A DNA stretch of 29,212 nucleotides from JAXLQL01 sp046331625. Its GTDB lineage: Bacteria > Acidobacteriota > Terriglobia > Bryobacterales > Bryobacteraceae. Below are positions 8,325-16,366 of the stretch, in pieces (the stretch's first letter is position 1; the number at the start of each line of letters is the position of its first letter). The position numbers and the translations under genes are program-made. Below the pieces are notes generated by a model. It was not told the DNA's origin. It did not search any database and worked only from the letters and a program-made list of their open reading frames with translations. The stretch is taken from the NCBI GenBank assembly GCA_046331625.1, contig JAXLQL010000055.1:1-29212 (forward strand), in the 5' to 3' direction.

Positions 8325-8882
8325 TTATTTTTCGGTGTCCATGAAGTAATAGCCGATCATGTGGCACACGATCATGTGAGCGTCTTCGATGCGGCCCATG
8401 TGCGGCACTGGCACCTGGATATTCAACTGCGACATCGGTCCGAGCTTGCCGCCGTCTCGGCCCGTAAGGCCGATGGTCTTACAGCCGGCCGCGTTGGCGT
8501 ACTCGATGGCTCGCAGCACGTTGGGCGAGTTGCCCGATCCGCTGATGGCCATCACCACGTCGCCGGCTTGGGCGAAGTTGGCCAACTGCTCGGCGAAGAC
8601 GCAGTCGTAGCTGACGTCGTTCGAGTAAGCCGTGATGGTGGGCAGCGAGTCAGTGAGCGCCTGGATCTTGAAGCGCTTCGCGCGTTTGAAACTGGCGCCC
8701 TTCACCATGTCGCAGGCGAAGTGCGACGCAGTGGAAGCGCTGCCGCCGTTGCCGCAGACGAAGATGGTGCGGCCCTGGTCGCGAGCGTCGCGCAACCAAT
8801 CGATCGCCTGGTTCACCTTGGCGATGTCGATCTTTTCGATGGTATCGATGAGGTCTTTCTTATAAGCTTCGGGAAACGTCAT
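8325..8882 (-). CDS. SIS-domain sugar-phosphate isomerase, GmhA-like
   Basis: This 185-residue single SIS domain resembles phosphoheptose isomerase (sedoheptulose 7-phosphate to heptose 7-phosphate) and DiaA. The phosphate loop CGNGGSAS is at 43-50 and the second SIS motif AISGSGNSPNVL at 112-123. At the places of the GmhA zinc ligands I see His54, Asp58, Glu166 and His174, where E. coli GmhA has His, Glu, Gln and His. Metal binding may therefore survive with altered ligands, or the substrate may differ. The start MTFPEAYKK at 8882 is chosen because its ATG overlaps the TGA of the ROK gene (ATGA). It is the last of five linked sugar genes, and accD follows 53 bases downstream. Confidence 0.85.
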   Translation of the reverse strand: MTFPEAYKKDLIDTIEKIDIAKVNQAIDWLRDARDQGRTIFVCGNGGSASTASHFACDMVKGASFKRAKRFKIQALTDSLPTITAYSNDVSYDCVFAEQLANFAQAGDVVMAISGSGNSPNVLRAIEYANAAGCKTIGLTGRDGGKLGPMSQLNIQVPVPHMGRIEDAHMIVCHMIGYYFMDTEK

Positions 8883-9727
8883 AACTGTTTTGCCAATTCG
8901 AGCGCGCCCCATAGGACGCTGTCATCGGAGAGCGCGGCAGGCTGCACGTCGATCCTTGCGCGCGACCACGCCGTCATCTGCCGGCGCAGTTCCTCTCGCA
9001 GAGGATCGAACAGCGCCGCTCCCGCTTTGGCGATGCCGCCGCCGATCACGATGCGCGCCGGGTTGAGCAGCATGATGCATGTCTTCAGTCCCGCGGCCAG
9101 GCGCACCACGTAGGTTCGCACGAATGCGGGATCCGCCATGAGTTCGCGCGCGGACTTGCCATAGTCGCGTTCGAGCCAGAGTCCGCAGCACATGCGCTCG
9201 TAGCAACCGCGAGCGCCGCACAGACATTCGGGGCCCCAAGGATCGATCACCGTGTGCCCGAGCTCGCCGGCGTAGGAATCGGCGCCGCGCAGCACGCGCC
9301 CGCCCGAGACGATGCCGCCGCCGATGCCGGTCGAGAGCGTCATGTAGAAGAGCGGATCGCAGCCCTTGCCCGCGCCGTGAAGGAACTCGCCGAGCGCGCC
9401 CACGTTCGCGTCATTGTCCATGAGCGTGGGAACGCCGAACTGCTGCAAGACCCATGACGTGAGGCGGAAGTCACTCCAGCCGCCGACGTGCGTGGAGAGC
9501 GCGATCTTCTGCTCCGCGAACAGCACCGGACCGCCGAAGCTGATCCCACAGCGTTCGAATGGCGTCTGCGTTCGCCACTCGTTGCCGATGGTGGCGATCT
9601 GCTCGAGCATCCAGTCTTTGCCGCCTTCGCGGTCAGTTGCGCCGACATGACGTCGAGTCAAGCGGTCGCCTTCGAACAAGGCGAGCGTGAACTTGGTGCC
9701 GCCGATGTCGATCACGAAGGTGGTCAT
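8879..9727 (-). CDS. ROK-family sugar kinase (glucokinase-like)
   Basis: ROK proteins phosphorylate hexoses or N-acetylhexosamines with ATP, or act as repressors. This 282-residue member has no N-terminal helix-turn-helix, so it is a kinase. The ATP loop IDIGGTKF is at 6-13, the catalytic Asp106 lies in DNDAN, and the second phosphate loop is STGIGGGIV (132-140). The zinc motif is GELGH (154-158) with Cys168, Cys170 and Cys175 (CLCGARGC), then Tyr-Glu. The start at 9727 is supported by the MTTFVIDIGGTK beginning and by the ATGA overlap with the PfkB gene. Its end overlaps the SIS gene by ATGA, so all three are translationally coupled. The sugar is unknown. Confidence 0.9.
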   Translation of the reverse strand: MTTFVIDIGGTKFTLALFEGDRLTRRHVGATDREGGKDWMLEQIATIGNEWRTQTPFERCGISFGGPVLFAEQKIALSTHVGGWSDFRLTSWVLQQFGVPTLMDNDANVGALGEFLHGAGKGCDPLFYMTLSTGIGGGIVSGGRVLRGADSYAGELGHTVIDPWGPECLCGARGCYERMCCGLWLERDYGKSARELMADPAFVRTYVVRLAAGLKTCIMLLNPARIVIGGGIAKAGAALFDPLREELRRQMTAWSRARIDVQPAALSDDSVLWGALELAKQL

Positions 9728-10701
9728 TTGTCGGCGGCGAGCACTTCTTCCGGAGTGGCCGTGCCGGTACCCGCCTTCATGATGGTGACCGAAGCGACCA
9801 GGTTCCCGACCCGCGCCGAGTCGACCGCGGAACCCGTGATCGCCATCGCCATGGCCGCGCCCGCGGAGAAGCTGTCGCCTGCTCCGCAGATATCGACCGG
9901 GCTCTCCACCTTCTTCGTCGGGACCCACGTGGAACCGTGCTCGTCCCAGACTTCGGCCCCTTCTCCGCCGTGAGTGACGATGATGGCTTTGGTGCCGACG
10001 AGGCGGCGCAGGCCCGGATAATCGACCTTGCCGAACAACCGCTTGCAAGCAGCTTCGCCTTCGATGTGATTCGGCTTGATGATCATGTTGCGGAAGTGCT
10101 CGATGCGCAGCCGAGAGTCGGCCCAAAACAATTTCCGCTGAAAACGTCGTGCAAGGTCGCCGAGCATCTCTCTCACGCGAGCGGTAACAACACCGCCGGT
10201 CTCTGTCTCGGCTTGGTCAGCGATGAGCACCACGTCGAACGCGGCCACATGGGCCTGCAAGCGGTTCAGGATCTGCTGCTCCACGTCCGCGCTCATCGAG
10301 CGCGTATTGATGAAGTCCACGCGGGGCAGGTCTTCTTCACCGGTCTTTGCATTGATGAGCTTGGTGTAGGTGAACGTCTGGGCATCTGGCGCTTCCACCA
10401 GCAGATTGGCTTCGATGCGCCGGATCTTGAGCGCGTTCTTGAGTTCGAGCGCGAAGCCATCGGAGCCTGCGACTCCGAGTACCGAGACGCGGCCCACGCC
10501 GAGCGCGGCCAGGTTGTTGGCCACCGTTCCGCCGGCGCCCGGAGTCGTCTCGGTCTTGACGACTCCGATCCGCGAAAGCCCCGTCTCCCGCGATGCTTCA
10601 GCCGTTGCGGGATCGTAGGTGCACCAGCGGTCGAGACAGATGTCGCCGATGACGAGTGCGGAGAGTTGGGGAAACCGTGCCAGGATTTCGGAGGTCTTCA
10701 T
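9724..10701 (-). CDS. PfkB-family carbohydrate kinase, similar to the heptose kinase domain of HldE/RfaE
   Basis: This 325-residue ribokinase-fold enzyme transfers phosphate from ATP to a sugar or sugar phosphate. It begins LSALVIGDICLDRW, has the substrate motif PGAGGTVANNLAALG (54-68) and the anion hole/catalytic motif CGAGDSFSAG (272-281) with Asp276 as base. The N-terminal half most resembles RfaE domain I, which phosphorylates heptose 7-phosphate at C1. A nucleotidyltransferase domain, fused in HldE, is absent. ATGA overlaps join it to the deoxyhypusine-synthase-like gene before it and the ROK gene after it. Pairing with a GmhA-like isomerase and a HAD phosphatase supports a heptose-type pathway, which is an inference. 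Confidence 0.88.
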   Translation of the reverse strand: MKTSEILARFPQLSALVIGDICLDRWCTYDPATAEASRETGLSRIGVVKTETTPGAGGTVANNLAALGVGRVSVLGVAGSDGFALELKNALKIRRIEANLLVEAPDAQTFTYTKLINAKTGEEDLPRVDFINTRSMSADVEQQILNRLQAHVAAFDVVLIADQAETETGGVVTARVREMLGDLARRFQRKLFWADSRLRIEHFRNMIIKPNHIEGEAACKRLFGKVDYPGLRRLVGTKAIIVTHGGEGAEVWDEHGSTWVPTKKVESPVDICGAGDSFSAGAAMAMAITGSAVDSARVGNLVASVTIMKAGTGTATPEEVLAADK

Positions 10702-11672
10702 AGTTGACTCAATGCGGCCAGGCGAAGCGCCGGGAGCGTTGCCCGGTGATCACCACAGAAATAATAGCTGTTGCCGCCGTCGGCAACCGTGCGGACGAGG
10801 ATCGTCTTGTGTGGGCGGAAGTAGTAACCGGGATCCGACTTGTCGAGTTCGCGATGGATGTCGCCGCGAATGGGCACGAGGTCGAACACGGCAGTGGTGA
10901 AGTCGCGAATGACGCGGCCTTCCTGATGAGCCACGTTACGCGACATCGCGAGCGCCTTGAGGTAGACTTCCGGCGCCATGATGGCGGAGCCGAAGCTGAA
11001 CATGACACCGCCTTCCAGCCGTTCTACCGTATGGGCAAAGATGAGGAAGTCGCGATAGCTGGCCGCGCCCACGGCAGCGCCCTCGCAATTGGGATGCTCG
11101 TGCAGGATGTCGTATCCGATGCCTGCGTGCACGGTGACCGGCACATTCAGCCGGTAAGCAGCGGCGAAGACGCTGAGATCTTTGTGCGGAAAATCGCTTT
11201 GCAGGATCCGGCGGCCGAGATTTTCGCCGAAGCCGAGGCCCGTGGATGCTGCCTCCGACACGATGGCGTTCAACTCGCCGGTCTCGGTCCAGAGTCCGAA
11301 CTCGCCGGAGCGGATGTAACGGGCCACGCTTTCAGTGGTCGCTCCGATGCGTGCGAGTTCGTAATCGTGGATCGCGCCGGCGCCGTTCATCGCGACGTGA
11401 TCGACGAGCCCGCGCTCGAGCATGTCGATGAGGTGGCGGTTGACGCCCGCACGGAGCACATGGGCGCCCATCATCAGGATGCGGGCGGCGCCACGATTGC
11501 GCGCCTCGATCAGGCGCGAAGCCACGGCAGCCAAATCGGGATGCGAGAACTCGGGCGTAGGCGCGTCGAGCGCGAGCCAGCGCTCGAGCGGCAGGTCATG
11601 CACGCGCTCGGTGAGCGGCTTGACGAGCAAGCGGCTGCGATCGAAGGCGGTGTACTTGGACTCGATTGCCAA
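10698..11672 (-). CDS. Deoxyhypusine-synthase-like protein of unknown reaction
   Basis: The 324-residue protein has hallmarks of the deoxyhypusine synthase superfamily (an NAD-binding Rossmann-like fold): MMGAHVLRAGVNRHLIDML (67-85), AMNGAGAIHDYELA (94-107), then GATTESV and a TVHAGIGYD segment. True synthases transfer the aminobutyl group of spermidine to eIF5A using a Lys in a DEAxSWGKI context. I do not see that motif. The C-terminal part instead reads SFGSAIMAPEVYLKALAMSRN. Bacterial relatives without eIF5A are known, some acting as homospermidine synthases. Here the gene lies inside a sugar kinase/isomerase operon (9 bases after the HAD gene, ATGA with PfkB), which suggests a sugar-related reaction. 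That is inference. Confidence 0.75.
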   Translation of the reverse strand: MAIESKYTAFDRSRLLVKPLTERVHDLPLERWLALDAPTPEFSHPDLAAVASRLIEARNRGAARILMMGAHVLRAGVNRHLIDMLERGLVDHVAMNGAGAIHDYELARIGATTESVARYIRSGEFGLWTETGELNAIVSEAASTGLGFGENLGRRILQSDFPHKDLSVFAAAYRLNVPVTVHAGIGYDILHEHPNCEGAAVGAASYRDFLIFAHTVERLEGGVMFSFGSAIMAPEVYLKALAMSRNVAHQEGRVIRDFTTAVFDLVPIRGDIHRELDKSDPGYYFRPHKTILVRTVADGGNSYYFCGDHRATLPALRLAALSQL

Positions 11673-11681
11673 CGTGGATTC

Positions 11682-12491
11682 TCAGGACGCAGGAAACAAA
11701 GTGGCCATCAAATGTTCGTGGCCCAAATAGTTCGGGACGATGTAGTCGGCGCCGACGCCGGCCAGGCGGTTGCGCTTCCACTCGTCGATCTTGACGCACT
11801 CGGGCTCGTCGCTCGCCACGCCGACGGTGATGCCGCCCACCTGCTTGACGTTTTCGATCTCGACATAGCCGTCACCGAAGCCAAGGAACTCGTCGCCGCG
11901 CGCTTCCGCCGAAGAGATGATGCGCTGGATCAGGATCGCCTTCGAGAAGCTCTTGTAGTCGTCGAGCGCGCCGAAGACGCCTCCGTCGAAGTAGCGGTCC
12001 ACGCCGAGCAGCCGCGCCTCTTCCTTCATGTACACTTCGTCGGTTCCGCTGGCGAGGTACATCTTCATGCCGCGCGCCTTGAGCGATTCCAGCAGTTCGA
12101 TGGAACCCGGGACCATGTACTTCTCTGGTGAGCATTCGCCGGCGCGAAGCTCCTCGACGCGTGACTTGATGCGCTCCCAAAGGCGGTCGAGGTACATGTG
12201 CTTGTAGACGAGCGGGTCGCTCGGCGTGCCGCCGCGCTTCTGCACGTTCTCGGCGAGCTCGATCATTTGATACATGGTCTGCTTGCCGGTGAGCCGCCCG
12301 ACGAACTCGCGCACCACTTCGGTGAGTTGTTCTTCGGATTCGCCCGATTTGGTTTCGGCCAGGATCTCGACCATCATCGGGACCATCACGTCGACCCATC
12401 CCGAACGAATGGTGGAAAGGGTGCCATCGAAGTCGAACAGCGCAATACGCGCGCGCGAAGCCGTGGCGCCCGGATTCAGGGTTTCAATCAT
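11682..12491 (-). CDS. HAD-superfamily phosphatase, first gene of the sugar operon
   Basis: A 269-residue HAD hydrolase. Motif I is FDFDGTLS (19-26) with nucleophile Asp20 and acid/base Asp22. Motif II is LASGT, and motif IV is GFGDGYVEIE. A large helical cap sits between motifs I and II, as in phosphoglycolate-phosphatase or beta-phosphoglucomutase relatives. I chose the ATG at 12491 because GGAAGG lies 7 bases before it; in-frame ATGs further upstream (for example at 12572) lack such a site. In heptose pathways a HAD enzyme (GmhB) removes the C7 phosphate after the kinase step. This one is not a close GmhB match. It is divergent from the Gfo/Idh/MocA gene, with about 79 bases between the starts. 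Confidence 0.85.
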   Translation of the reverse strand: MIETLNPGATASRARIALFDFDGTLSTIRSGWVDVMVPMMVEILAETKSGESEEQLTEVVREFVGRLTGKQTMYQMIELAENVQKRGGTPSDPLVYKHMYLDRLWERIKSRVEELRAGECSPEKYMVPGSIELLESLKARGMKMYLASGTDEVYMKEEARLLGVDRYFDGGVFGALDDYKSFSKAILIQRIISSAEARGDEFLGFGDGYVEIENVKQVGGITVGVASDEPECVKIDEWKRNRLAGVGADYIVPNYLGHEHLMATLFPAS

Positions 12492-12570
12492 CGTGTAACC
12501 TTCCATTGTAGCGAGGGCCATTGCAGCGAGAGCGAACTCGAAGTCCGCCGAGTTGATAGAATGAACCGCC

Positions 12571-13821
12571 ATGAAGAGACGTCATTTCCTCCTCGGCGGA
12601 TCGGCGCTGGTTTCCACCGGCTGGGCGGGCGCGAACGATCGCGTGCAAGTGGCCATCATCGGTGTAGGCGGACGCGGCAATGACCTCATGAACGAGGTGA
12701 CGAAGCTACCCACCGCACAGGTGGCGGCGCTGGTGGATCCCGACGGACGCCGTACGGAAGCTGCCGCGCAGAAGCTGGTGGCGAAGGGCGCTCCGAGGCC
12801 GCGGCTCGAATCCGATATGCGGCGCATCTTCGAGAGCAAAGACGTGGACGCTGTCGCGATCGCGACCTGCAATCACTGGCATGCGCTCTCGGCGATTTGG
12901 GCGATGCAGGCGGGCAAAGACGTCTATGTGGAGAAGCCGGTTTCGCACAACATCTTCGAAGGGCGGATGCTGGTGGAGTTCGCGCGCAAGCGCGGCCGCG
13001 TGGTGCAAGGCGGGACGCAGCGGCGCTCATACGCCCGGTTCCGCAAGATCGCCGAACTGATCCACGGGGGTGCGATCGGCGATGTGTATCTGGCGAAGTG
13101 GGTGTTCCCGGGACGGCGCGACTCGATCGGATTCAAGAAGCCGCAACCCGTGCCAGCGTGGCTGAACTTCGATCTGTGGCTGGGGCCCGCGCCGCAGCAG
13201 GATTATCACGAGAATCTGGTCCACTACAACTGGCACTGGTTCTGGGACTTCGGCAACGGCGAGTTGGGCAACAACGGGATCCATTTGGTTGACGTGGCGC
13301 GTTGGTGCATGAACAAAGGCTTGCCCTCGAAGGTGCACTCGTGGGGCGGCCGCTGGGGTTACTACGATCAGGCACAAACGCCGAATACGCAAAACGTGAC
13401 GTGGACCTATGCGGACGGCACGTCGATCGTCGGCGAGTTGCGCGGGCTCTACACGATCGAGAGCTTCTTCTGGGATTTCTTCGGCACCAAGGGCCACATG
13501 CATGTGGACTCCGATGGAAAGTTCCAGATCACGCTGGGGCGGAACAAGACTCCCGAGCCCGCGGTAGAGCCGGCCGAAGAGATCAACCATATGAAGAACT
13601 TCACGGACGCGGTGAAGTCGCGCGATTGGAAGTCACTGAATGCGGAGATCGAGCAGACCCACTTGTCGACGGCGCTGTGCCACTTGGGGAACATTTCGTA
13701 CCGGCTGGAGCGGGAGTTGATTTTCGATCCGGTGAGGGAGCGGTTTGTGGGCGATGACGTGGCGAACAGTCTGATTGGGCGCGAGTATCGCGCGCCGTAT
13801 GTGGTTCCGGATCGGGCTTGA
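12571..13821 (+). CDS. Tat-exported Gfo/Idh/MocA-family oxidoreductase
   Basis: The 416-residue NAD(P)-dependent sugar oxidoreductase begins with a twin-arginine signal MKRRHFLLGGSAL. The Rossmann motif IIGVGGRGND is at 29-38, and the family motif VEKPV with the catalytic Lys122 is at 120-124. The C-terminal half contains WNxD-like elements (NWHWFWDFGNGELGNNGIH) with the His typical of the active site. In Acidobacteria and Planctomycetes such exported members are numerous and mostly of unknown substrate. It is transcribed away from the HAD-led operon and ends facing another Gfo/Idh/MocA gene, with a double-hairpin repeat between them. Confidence 0.92.
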   Translation: MKRRHFLLGGSALVSTGWAGANDRVQVAIIGVGGRGNDLMNEVTKLPTAQVAALVDPDGRRTEAAAQKLVAKGAPRPRLESDMRRIFESKDVDAVAIATCNHWHALSAIWAMQAGKDVYVEKPVSHNIFEGRMLVEFARKRGRVVQGGTQRRSYARFRKIAELIHGGAIGDVYLAKWVFPGRRDSIGFKKPQPVPAWLNFDLWLGPAPQQDYHENLVHYNWHWFWDFGNGELGNNGIHLVDVARWCMNKGLPSKVHSWGGRWGYYDQAQTPNTQNVTWTYADGTSIVGELRGLYTIESFFWDFFGTKGHMHVDSDGKFQITLGRNKTPEPAVEPAEEINHMKNFTDAVKSRDWKSLNAEIEQTHLSTALCHLGNISYRLERELIFDPVRERFVGDDVANSLIGREYRAPYVVPDRA

Positions 13822-13866
13822 GCGTTCCCTACGATTGTCTCTACCCTGGGTATTCGATCAGGAACC

Positions 13867-13905
13867 GGCGGGACTGAAGTCCCGCGCAGACTGAAGTCTG
13901 CCCCA
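13867..13905 (+). repeat. Interspersed double-hairpin repeat, copy 2, between convergent genes
   Basis: The hairpin arms are GCGGGACTGAAGTCCCGC and GCAGACTGAAGTCTGC, followed by CCCAC. It lies in the 115-base gap between two convergent genes (ends at 13821 and 13937), a common location for REP-like elements. Compensatory changes relative to the other copies (GACT/AGTC against GGCT/AGCC) keep the stems paired. Confidence 0.88.
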
Positions 13906-13936
13906 CATCGGCTCTCACCGGCATTCTCACGACCAG

Positions 13937-15049
13937 TCATACCTCGACTCCGAGTTCCTTCCATGTGACCATGCGCCGCTTGTAGATGGCTTCGCGACCC
14001 ATGATCGCGGTGAGCGCGGCCGTGGCTGCGATCTTGATATCGGCGTACGGCTTTCGATTCTCGCGAATCGCGGAGAAGAACTGGGCGGTGGCGTCTTCGC
14101 CTTTCTGCTCGATCTCCGGAGTGAAGAACTTTCGCGGCTCGCCCCACATCGGATACAGGTTGCCGCCGTTGATCTCGAGCGACCCGGTTTCGCCGAAGAC
14201 GATGTACCACTGATTGTTCCGCAGTTCCTTCATCTGGCGTGGATGCAGGTAGAGCTGGCTGTAGTCGAGGTGCATGTCGTTCTCGTAGATGTAGGAAACG
14301 CTGAAGCCGTCCATCATCACGGAACCAGCGGGAATTGTTTTGGGCAGATACTTCTTGCCGTGGCCGTAGGCGCTCACGGGCCGGCTCCCGGCTGCCCAAT
14401 TACACACGTCGAGATTGTGGATCGCGTTCTCCACGATGAGGTCGCCCGAGCGCTTGACGTCGTCATACCAAGGCGCTCGCGGACGTTCCTTGCCGGGCTC
14501 CGTTGCCGTGGAGTGACGCTGGGCTTTGATGACGAACGGCTGGCCGATCGCCTTCTCTTCGTGGATCTGGCGAATCGACTCGCGCACGGTGGGAAAGTAG
14601 CGAAGCTGCTGTCCGATCTGCAGCCACGTCTTCGCGCGGCGCGAGGCTTTGAGCACGTGCGCGACCTGCTCTGGCGTGATCCCGACCGGCTTCTCGCAAT
14701 AGACATACTTGCTGGCTTCGAGCGCCGCGGCGGCCATCTCGGCGTGGAGATCGCAGGGCGTGGCGATGAAGATCGCGTCGACGTCGCGGAGTTCGAGCAC
14801 CTTGCGGTACTCGGAGTACGACTTGGGATTGTCGCGCTGCGCGAGCGTTTGCGCTGCGTCACGCTTGCCGGGATCGGTGTCGCAGATTGCGGCGACCTTC
14901 ACGTTCGCCTGCTCGATCACCTGTTTCAGGAGCGAAGTTCCGCGATTGCCGATGCCGACATGCGCTACCCGGATCTCGCGCTCCTGCGCGGCAAGCATGG
15001 CGGCTCCGGCGGCGGCGATCATCCCGCGGCGAGTGTAGTTCGTGTTCAT
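13937..15049 (-). CDS. Exported Gfo/Idh/MocA-family oxidoreductase
   Basis: A 370-residue oxidoreductase with a short Tat-like signal (MNTNYTRRGMIAAAGAAMLAA), Rossmann motif VGIGNRGTS at 31-39 and CEKPVG at 118-123 containing the conserved Lys120. The second domain includes SGDLIVENAIHNLDVCNW, with the active-site His of the family. The frame stays open far upstream, but that extension is the antisense of the isomerase gene, so the start is taken at 15049 where the Tat signal begins. It starts only 27 bases from the divergent TIM-barrel isomerase gene. The two probably work together on the same sugar or inositol-like substrate, but the substrate cannot be read from the sequence. Confidence 0.9.
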   Translation of the reverse strand: MNTNYTRRGMIAAAGAAMLAAQEREIRVAHVGIGNRGTSLLKQVIEQANVKVAAICDTDPGKRDAAQTLAQRDNPKSYSEYRKVLELRDVDAIFIATPCDLHAEMAAAALEASKYVYCEKPVGITPEQVAHVLKASRRAKTWLQIGQQLRYFPTVRESIRQIHEEKAIGQPFVIKAQRHSTATEPGKERPRAPWYDDVKRSGDLIVENAIHNLDVCNWAAGSRPVSAYGHGKKYLPKTIPAGSVMMDGFSVSYIYENDMHLDYSQLYLHPRQMKELRNNQWYIVFGETGSLEINGGNLYPMWGEPRKFFTPEIEQKGEDATAQFFSAIRENRKPYADIKIAATAALTAIMGREAIYKRRMVTWKELGVEV

Positions 15050-15076
15050 GATGCGTGTATTGTACTCTGAGATGCG

Positions 15077-15961
15077 ATGACGCGCCGTCACTTTCTCGCA
15101 GCTTCCGCCGCGGCCCTGCAGGCGCAGACCGCGCCCACGCGATTCCAACTCGCGGGCATGACGCTTACCTACGCGCAGTTCCCGTTCGCGCGCGCGCTGA
15201 ACGGGATTCGCCGCGCGGGATTTCAGTATGTCGCGTGGGGGCACACTCACATGGACGCGAATGGAAAGCGCGCGACGTTGCTCGACTGGCGGGACCCTGT
15301 TGCGAAGGCTCGCGAGATTTCCAAGATGTCCCGTGACGAAGGGTTGACGCCGGTGATGATGTTCTCGACCGTGAATCTCGAGGCGGCCGAAGCTGCGGAA
15401 GCGCATGCGCGGCGGATCGATCAAGCGGCCGAAGCCGGGATCCCGTTCGTGCTGACGTTCGGCAAGACCGAGCGCGGCGCGTATGAGAACGCGATTCGGA
15501 CATTGAAGCAGGCGGGTCCGTTGGCGCGAAAGGCGGGGCTGACGGTGGTGGTGAAGCAGCACGGTGGGAACACGGCTACCGGCGCGGACATACTGAAGAT
15601 CCTCGGCGACGTTGGCGATACCGGCGTGAAGATGTGCTACGACGCGGGCAACGTGCTCGACTACGAGAGCAAAGATCCGATTGCGGATATCCAGACGTGC
15701 TGGCAGGAGATTCGCGCGTTCTGCGTGAAGGACCATCGCGATCATCCGAAGGATCAAGACTGCGGTCCGGGGTATGGGGAGATCGACCACTACAAGCTGT
15801 TCGCGCCGGTGATGCGGACGGGACTGACGATGCCGCTCGCGTTCGAGAATGTGTTTCCGCCGTTGGTGGCGCGTTCGCAGAACGCGGAGGAAGTGGACGG
15901 GCACAACCGGCGGGCGCGGGAATATGTGGAGACGGTGTTGGCGGGCCTGGCGGCGGTGTAG
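15077..15961 (+). CDS. Sugar phosphate isomerase/epimerase (AP-endonuclease-2-like TIM barrel), Tat-signalled
   Basis: A 294-residue protein. The Tat signal is MTRRHFLAASAAALQAQ. The barrel carries the metal-binding pattern of the IolE/xylose-isomerase-like family: GHTHMDANG early, VVKQHGGN in the middle, KMCYDAGNVLDY, then FCVKDHRDH, and a late Glu in LAFENVFPP. Members catalyse isomerisation, epimerisation or dehydration of sugars and inositols. Its start lies 27 bases from the start of the divergent oxidoreductase gene, leaving almost no room for two separate promoters. No strong ribosome binding site is visible before the ATG. Confidence 0.88.
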   Translation: MTRRHFLAASAAALQAQTAPTRFQLAGMTLTYAQFPFARALNGIRRAGFQYVAWGHTHMDANGKRATLLDWRDPVAKAREISKMSRDEGLTPVMMFSTVNLEAAEAAEAHARRIDQAAEAGIPFVLTFGKTERGAYENAIRTLKQAGPLARKAGLTVVVKQHGGNTATGADILKILGDVGDTGVKMCYDAGNVLDYESKDPIADIQTCWQEIRAFCVKDHRDHPKDQDCGPGYGEIDHYKLFAPVMRTGLTMPLAFENVFPPLVARSQNAEEVDGHNRRAREYVETVLAGLAAV

Positions 15962-15964
15962 GCG

Positions 15965-16366
15965 CTACGCCATGTCGCCGCTTTTGGCGCTTTCGACGAA
16001 GTCGAGGAGGTCTTCGAAGCTGTAGGCGCTGCCGAGGAGGTCTTGGGGTTGGTAGCCGCGCAGGAGCGGGTTCGGCGTGGAGAGGAAGCGGTTCAACTCG
16101 CCTGGAGGAAGGGCGTCTTCGATTCGGTCGCTGAGTTGGACGAGCCGCTTCATGCGGGCTTCGGCATCGGCGGATGGCTTTGCGATGCCCCTTTCCCAGC
16201 GAGACACGGTGGCCCACGAGGAACCGATCAGGCGCGCAAGATCTTCTTGGGAGACGTCGTGCTTGCCGCGGAGTCGCTTTACCTGCTCGATGAGCTTGGC
16301 TTGTCGTACTCGCCCGGCTTGATCGCGGCCCGGCGTTTGACTTTGATGTGCGATGGCTTTAGACAT
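15965..16366 (-). CDS. Xre/MbcA/ParS-type antitoxin of a RES toxin
   Basis: A 133-residue protein. A helix-turn-helix spans about 25-70 (DVSQEDLARLIGSSWATVSR, then WERG), and a C-terminal DUF2384-like part has the typical FLSTPNPLLRGYQPQDLL (about 94-111). These antitoxins bind and block RES-domain toxins and repress their own operon. The first ATG at 16366 lies 88 bases inside the toxin gene, and I see no closer alternative start. The order toxin then antitoxin is the reverse of the usual Xre-then-RES layout. It ends close to, and convergent with, the isomerase gene (3 bases between stops). Confidence 0.85.
   Translation of the reverse strand: MSKAIAHQSQTPGRDQAGRVRQAKLIEQVKRLRGKHDVSQEDLARLIGSSWATVSRWERGIAKPSADAEARMKRLVQLSDRIEDALPPGELNRFLSTPNPLLRGYQPQDLLGSAYSFEDLLDFVESAKSGDMA

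Noticed and set aside
10704..12131. 475-codon plus-strand open frame over the deoxyhypusine-like and HAD genes
   Set aside because: Antisense of two conserved genes, with low-quality composition.
15050..15904. N-terminal extension of the second Gfo/Idh/MocA gene
   Set aside because: The extension is antisense to the TIM-barrel gene and precedes the Tat signal, so the start at 15049 is preferred.
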